Assembly: GCA_016872875.1 (NCBI GenBank)
Contig: VGYW01000015.1
Location: 1 to 38,748, forward strand
DNA length: 38,748 bases
Direction: 5' to 3'
DNA from: Planctomycetota bacterium
Lineage (GTDB): Bacteria > Planctomycetota > PUPC01 > DSUN01
Part shown: positions 35,084 to 38,748 of the stretch, in pieces
Layout of the letters: the number at the start of each line of letters is the position of its first letter
Position numbering within the stretch: position 1 is the first letter of the stretch
Notes under the pieces: model-generated
Seen by the model: only the letters and a program-made list of their open reading frames with translations
Told to the model about the DNA's origin: nothing
Databases searched by the model: none
Position numbers and translations under genes: made by a program

Positions 35084-37915
35084 CTAACGACCTGCCGGAG
35101 GGGGTTGGGAGGCTATCTCGACTTCGTCAATCAGGATGATGCCCTTCCCCTTGAACTCGGTGTCGGGGGCGGCGAGGGTGAAGCCGAAGCCGCGAAGGGG
35201 GTAGTCGGGCACACCATCGCCGTTCCATTGGCCCCAATCCTTCGGGAAGTCGGCTATCGCCTTCTCGACCCGCCGCCAGCCGGTCCAGTCGAGCGACACA
35301 AAGTCTTGGTGCTCGAAGACTTCGCCTTTGGCGTCGAGGAAGATGACGGCGAGGCGGAGGCGGGAGGCGTCGGCGTGGACGCGGAAGGCGACGCGCAGCG
35401 GCTTGCCGCGAACGATGAGGTCGGTGTGGGCGACGACGTGCTCGGGACGCTGGTTGCGGAGGACGCCGACCATGTCGTAAGCTATTCGGCAGACGGGGTT
35501 TGCGGCGTCCTGCGGGTCGGTGCCGGCGCCGAAGGCGGTGTGGCCGGCGGTGCTCTGCCAGACCCGCCAATCGTAGTCGGCGCCGAAGCGCATCAGGGCA
35601 ACGTCTTCCTCGCGCCTGTCGGCCTTGCGGGTTGTGTATTGTGGCTCTTCGCGCGGCGGAAGTGCAGGCAGCTCAGGCACTTGTGTGAAGCCGGGCCTTG
35701 TGGATAAGGCGTGGACACTGCGTGGAGGGAGTGTGAGCGCGGCCTTGCCATCTGTGACCGCGATGTCGGCCCCCTTCACCAAGCCAGGGGGGAGAGAGGC
35801 GTCGTAGGAGAGATGGCCAAGACGTAAAGGTATGCCGCCTGGCAACTTAGCGTCGAAGCTGAGCATCACCTTCTTGGGCTGGAAGCCGTCGTTGACCAGG
35901 ATGACGGCGGTGCCGGTGTCGCGGTGGGAGAGAACGGTGCAGGCTACGCGCGGAACCCCGTTCTCGTCGAGGCCCCCCCGTGTGGCGGTCGTGAGCACGT
36001 CGGCGCCCTTCGTGGCGGCGTGGCACAGGAGGGCGTGGGGGAAGAAGACGGGGCGGTAGGGTTCGTAAAGCCAGCGCTGGCTAAGGGTTGTGAGTGCGCC
36101 GAAGTTCTGCCAGGAGACGCCGTAGGGCTTGAACTCCCAGCGGAGGAACCCCGCGACCCCGGCGTTGAGGCCCTCGACCACCAGACGGCAGCAGGAGAGG
36201 GAGCCGGCCCAGACCGCGGCGTCGCCCGTGACCTCTTCCGAGCCGTTGCCAGTGTTGCCGAACTCGGTGACGGCCACGGGCCGTGCGCGGCCTGTCAGCT
36301 CGCCGTAAGCCTTTGTGCCACGGGCAATTGGGGCGCCGCGATCAACCCGATGATGGTCCGCGTAGCCCAGGTAGTCGTGGTGGGCCAGTATGTCCACCTC
36401 CCTCGAGTAGGTCGGGCGGCCTCCGAGCGCGGGAAGCGTTTCGTAGCTCCCGGTGGACACCTCCGGCCCCAGGATTTTCACGGCGTCGCGAATCCCGAGG
36501 CGCACGAGGTGCCGGGCCAGGACATCGTAGTACGACCAGAAGGGCTTGGGGTAGCCGGCCGAGGAGGAGTTGAACGACCAGCCCTGGTCGGGCTCGTTCC
36601 AGAGGGAGACCTGTTTGACACAAGTGTAGTTACGAACGGTCTTTAGGTGATGAAGGCAGGCGGCGATGCTCTCGGCGAACTCCTCGGGGTCGTAGGGCGC
36701 GTCGGTGTACGGGTCGTTGTCCGGGTCAGCGATGGCCGGCTTGCGGGTGCTCTCGGCGAGCCAGTGGACGCCGCTCGCCCTGTCGCCGATGCACCAGTTG
36801 GCCCAGGCCACGTCAATTCCCCGCTTCTCGCAGAAGTCGAGGACGCGATAGTGGTTGAGCATGGCCTTCGAGCGGAAGGCGAAGCCCTCCCAGTTCGGGT
36901 GGGTGGGGTCGGGGTCGTCGTTCCTCGGCTCCCACTGGCCCAGGTTGACCCCGTAGCGGAGCCAGGCGGGACGCGTCCAGCCGAGGAGCTCGAGGAAGGA
37001 GTTCCAGGTGGCGTCGGACCAGGCGGGGAAGCGGCCGTCGCGGAACTGGACGTTCCAGCCGAGGCCGAGGGCCAGGCGGCCGACCGGCTTGGGGAGGACA
37101 GCGATGGCGACCTCGTTGTCGGTCTCGCGTGCCGTGCCGCCGAGGAGGCGCTGCCAGCGCTCGTTCTGCTCGCGGACCGGCTCCACGAGCAGGGTGACGT
37201 CCGCGTTGAACTGGTTGGTTAGCACTAAGTCTCCCCATCGCAAGGGGTTAGCAGCGGGGTCGGCGGCGGGCGCCCAGGCGATGCCCTTCTTCGAGCCGTC
37301 GGCATCGTAGTCGCGGACGTCTATCTCGAAGCCGATGGTCTGGCCGAGGCGTGGGACGACTTCGAGCTGCTTCCAGGAGAAGGCGGCCTCGAGGATGTAG
37401 CCGTCGGGCGTAACGTTCGCGGCCACGTGGAGCCATTGGCGGTCCTCGATGTGGAAGAAGGGATTGCGGTAGAGGTTCACGCGCGGCTTGTTGCCCGGGC
37501 CGGTCGGGGCGATGACGAACTGGTAGTCCGAGCCATCGTAGCCCCCTTCGCTGTCGTTGTTCACGTCCAGGCATATCTCAACGCAGTCCCCCTCGTAGAG
37601 TCGCTCGAGGCTCTGCGCCGCCACCAGCGAATCGTCAGTCACCACCACCGCCACGTAGAGGAACCAGCGGTCCCACATCGCCGCAAAGCGAAACGAGATG
37701 TCCTTGGCCGACCTCGGCGAGCCGAACGACACGCGGGTGTGGGGCACCTGGATGAAGCGCTCCTGCGGCCACGCCGCGACGTCCCCATCAATCCTGACTC
37801 CGCCCGGGCGCGTCCGAGGGCAGGCCAGCCCATAGAACGCATGGCCCCACGCGCTCTGCCCACCGAGTGCCAAGGCGCAAGACAACACGGCCACACTCCA
37901 GACCCGGCTTGCCAT
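35084..37915 (-). CDS. Secreted CBM9-like plus clan GH-A glycosidase
   Basis: The product is 943 aa. A signal peptide covers ~1-24. Residues ~30-230 are a CBM9/DOMON-type sugar-binding domain (VAAWPQERF, FLYVAVVVTDDSL, CVEICLDVNND). A TIM barrel (~290-640) of clan GH-A follows, like GH39/GH5: acid/base E441 in SLWNEPDQGW and nucleophile E551 in AVTEFGNTGNG. A beta-sandwich with a second binding-type domain ends the protein (~770-943). It probably hydrolyses plant or algal glycans outside the cytoplasm; the exact GH family is not certain. The ATG at 37915 starts the signal peptide and has AGGA 7 nt upstream; a promoter lies at 37958. Confidence 0.8.
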   Translation of the reverse strand: MASRVWSVAVLSCALALGGQSAWGHAFYGLACPRTRPGGVRIDGDVAAWPQERFIQVPHTRVSFGSPRSAKDISFRFAAMWDRWFLYVAVVVTDDSLVAAQSLERLYEGDCVEICLDVNNDSEGGYDGSDYQFVIAPTGPGNKPRVNLYRNPFFHIEDRQWLHVAANVTPDGYILEAAFSWKQLEVVPRLGQTIGFEIDVRDYDADGSKKGIAWAPAADPAANPLRWGDLVLTNQFNADVTLLVEPVREQNERWQRLLGGTARETDNEVAIAVLPKPVGRLALGLGWNVQFRDGRFPAWSDATWNSFLELLGWTRPAWLRYGVNLGQWEPRNDDPDPTHPNWEGFAFRSKAMLNHYRVLDFCEKRGIDVAWANWCIGDRASGVHWLAESTRKPAIADPDNDPYTDAPYDPEEFAESIAACLHHLKTVRNYTCVKQVSLWNEPDQGWSFNSSSAGYPKPFWSYYDVLARHLVRLGIRDAVKILGPEVSTGSYETLPALGGRPTYSREVDILAHHDYLGYADHHRVDRGAPIARGTKAYGELTGRARPVAVTEFGNTGNGSEEVTGDAAVWAGSLSCCRLVVEGLNAGVAGFLRWEFKPYGVSWQNFGALTTLSQRWLYEPYRPVFFPHALLCHAATKGADVLTTATRGGLDENGVPRVACTVLSHRDTGTAVILVNDGFQPKKVMLSFDAKLPGGIPLRLGHLSYDASLPPGLVKGADIAVTDGKAALTLPPRSVHALSTRPGFTQVPELPALPPREEPQYTTRKADRREEDVALMRFGADYDWRVWQSTAGHTAFGAGTDPQDAANPVCRIAYDMVGVLRNQRPEHVVAHTDLIVRGKPLRVAFRVHADASRLRLAVIFLDAKGEVFEHQDFVSLDWTGWRRVEKAIADFPKDWGQWNGDGVPDYPLRGFGFTLAAPDTEFKGKGIILIDEVEIASQPPPAGR

Positions 37916-37957
37916 CAGATCATCCTGGGTGGGAGCGATGGGACGGCCCGCTTCATG

Positions 37958-37987
37958 AGTATACCTTCCCGTGGCGGGAGCCGTCAA
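37958..37987 (-). promoter_or_regulatory. sigma70-like promoter for CBM9/GH gene
   Basis: On the minus strand, TTGACG (37987-37982) and TATACT (37963-37958) are separated by 18 bp. Confidence 0.55.
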
Positions 37988-38136
37988 TGCCTGCGACGGG
38001 AGATGGTGGAATGACAGGTTTGCACGGCCTCGGGGCACCGTGCAATGGCGTCACGGCGCGGCTTGCCCGCCGGCCCGCGCGCCGTAGTTGTCACCCACGC
38101 GTCGGAGGCACCCCTCCGCTCTGCCAGGTGTAGATT

Positions 38137-38220
38137 TCCAAACAAATGAAACAAAAACGGGGTCGGGCGGGCGGCGAAGCCGCCGCCCTAGCCCGCCCCC
38201 GTTTTGTTTCATTGGTTGGA
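38137..38220. repeat. Long imperfect hairpin element
   Basis: CAAATGAAACAAAAACGGGG on the left faces CCCCCGTTTTGTTTCATTGG on the right, with one-base indels and a GCGGCGAAGCCGC centre. The T-rich right arm after a GC stem is terminator-like on the plus strand; the A-rich left arm makes it bidirectional. Confidence 0.6.
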
Positions 38221-38748
38221 CAATCCGCTGTCGCGTGACTTTTGCCCCCTCCCGCCTCGCAAGGTGGCACGCTGTTTGCGTTGTTGCCGTTTGGCAACAT
38301 TTTGAGCCTCTAGTGTCACCAGAGTCGCCAGCGTGTGCACCTGTGTTGTAGCCCCCTAGCCCGCCCCCTGTCGGGGCTGATTCGCTTCGGGCCTCAGCCA
38401 GGTGCAACTCACGCCGCCACGGCTAACCGCCCGCTCCGCTTGCCGCTCCGCTAGGCCAGGGCCACCGCAAGGTCTGGTGCATCGATGGTGTGGCAGGTTG
38501 AAGCTCTGCGACGGATGAAGGTCTGCCACGGGTCGCCAGGGTGAGGCCTCAGCCCACTCGCCCCTTCTGCCAGGGGCTCGCTAGGCAAGGGGGTGCGGCA
38601 AGGCAGCGAGGTGCCCCACTCCGGCCGGGCGCAGGCCGCAGGGGTTGTCTTGGCCGCTCCGCTTCCTGCTGTCGCCCACCTTGTAACGTTAGTCCTACGA
38701 CGGGGCTGCCCGCCGCCTGCCCGACGCGGCTCGCGGCGGGGGGGGCGG
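38221..38748. other. Gene-free trailing region
   Basis: I see no supported gene, RNA or mobile element in this stretch. It is GC-rich with short inverted motifs only. A gene could continue beyond the window edge. Confidence 0.5.

Overview
The window is high-GC, non-phage bacterial DNA. It is dense in secreted carbohydrate-active enzymes, a sulfatase and lipoproteins. Intergenic gaps are full of short palindromic repeats and promoters look sigma70-like. This style suggests an uncultured PVC-group bacterium, perhaps Planctomycetota, adapted to polysaccharide degradation. That placement is inference from gene content; no rRNA or other phylogenetic marker except EF-G is present.

Layout. 1-1072 has no gene, only hairpins. 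1073-3625 is a secreted GH123/DUF4091-like protein. 3817-4838 (minus) is a small gene plus a retropepsin-like protease. 5110-5583 is a small secreted protein that abuts the stop of a stand-alone EF-G gene (5584-7674, minus). 8084-10024 (minus) is a GH51 arabinofuranosidase, 10477-11025 a membrane-anchored protein, and 11035-13869 (minus) a heparinase II/III-like lyase. 14030-15411 is an accessory patch: a DUF4258/YgiT toxin-antitoxin pair with a palindromic operator, then a PLD-like protein. 15440-18273 holds a Gfo/Idh/MocA oxidoreductase, a small lipoprotein, and a second lipoprotein domain fused to an SGNH esterase; a 202-bp nested palindromic element sits between the last two. 18610-20169 is a sulfatase. 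20408-23181 (minus) is a three-gene unit: HypE-like AIR synthase protein, TIM-barrel isomerase and DPM1-type glycosyltransferase. 23308-24220 is a seven-copy tandem array of a long AT-rich palindrome in front of a 1069-residue TPR protein (24460-27669). 27873-30473 is a GH116 beta-glycosidase. 30849-34441 is a compact restriction-modification-like cassette: a double-domain DNA methyltransferase and a zinc-rich HNH nuclease, convergent and sharing a CTAG at their stops. It is flanked by 5' stubs of other apparent defence genes. 35084-37915 (minus) is a CBM9-like plus clan GH-A glycosidase. The rest to 38748 has hairpins but no gene.

How it fits together. The GH51, GH116, GH-A, GH123-like, lyase, sulfatase, oxidoreductase and isomerase genes read as dispersed parts of a glycan-foraging lifestyle rather than one PUL. 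The accessory content (toxin-antitoxin, PLD-like protein, methyltransferase/HNH, gene stubs) lies in two patches. The strongest candidates for something undescribed are the methyltransferase/HNH cassette, whose methyltransferase promoter carries an embedded palindrome and predicts a leaderless mRNA, and the 135-136 bp palindrome array, which has an eighth, isolated copy beside the promoter at 10379. Several repeat families touch or supply gene 3' ends, and two genes carry what look like in-frame repeat insertions.
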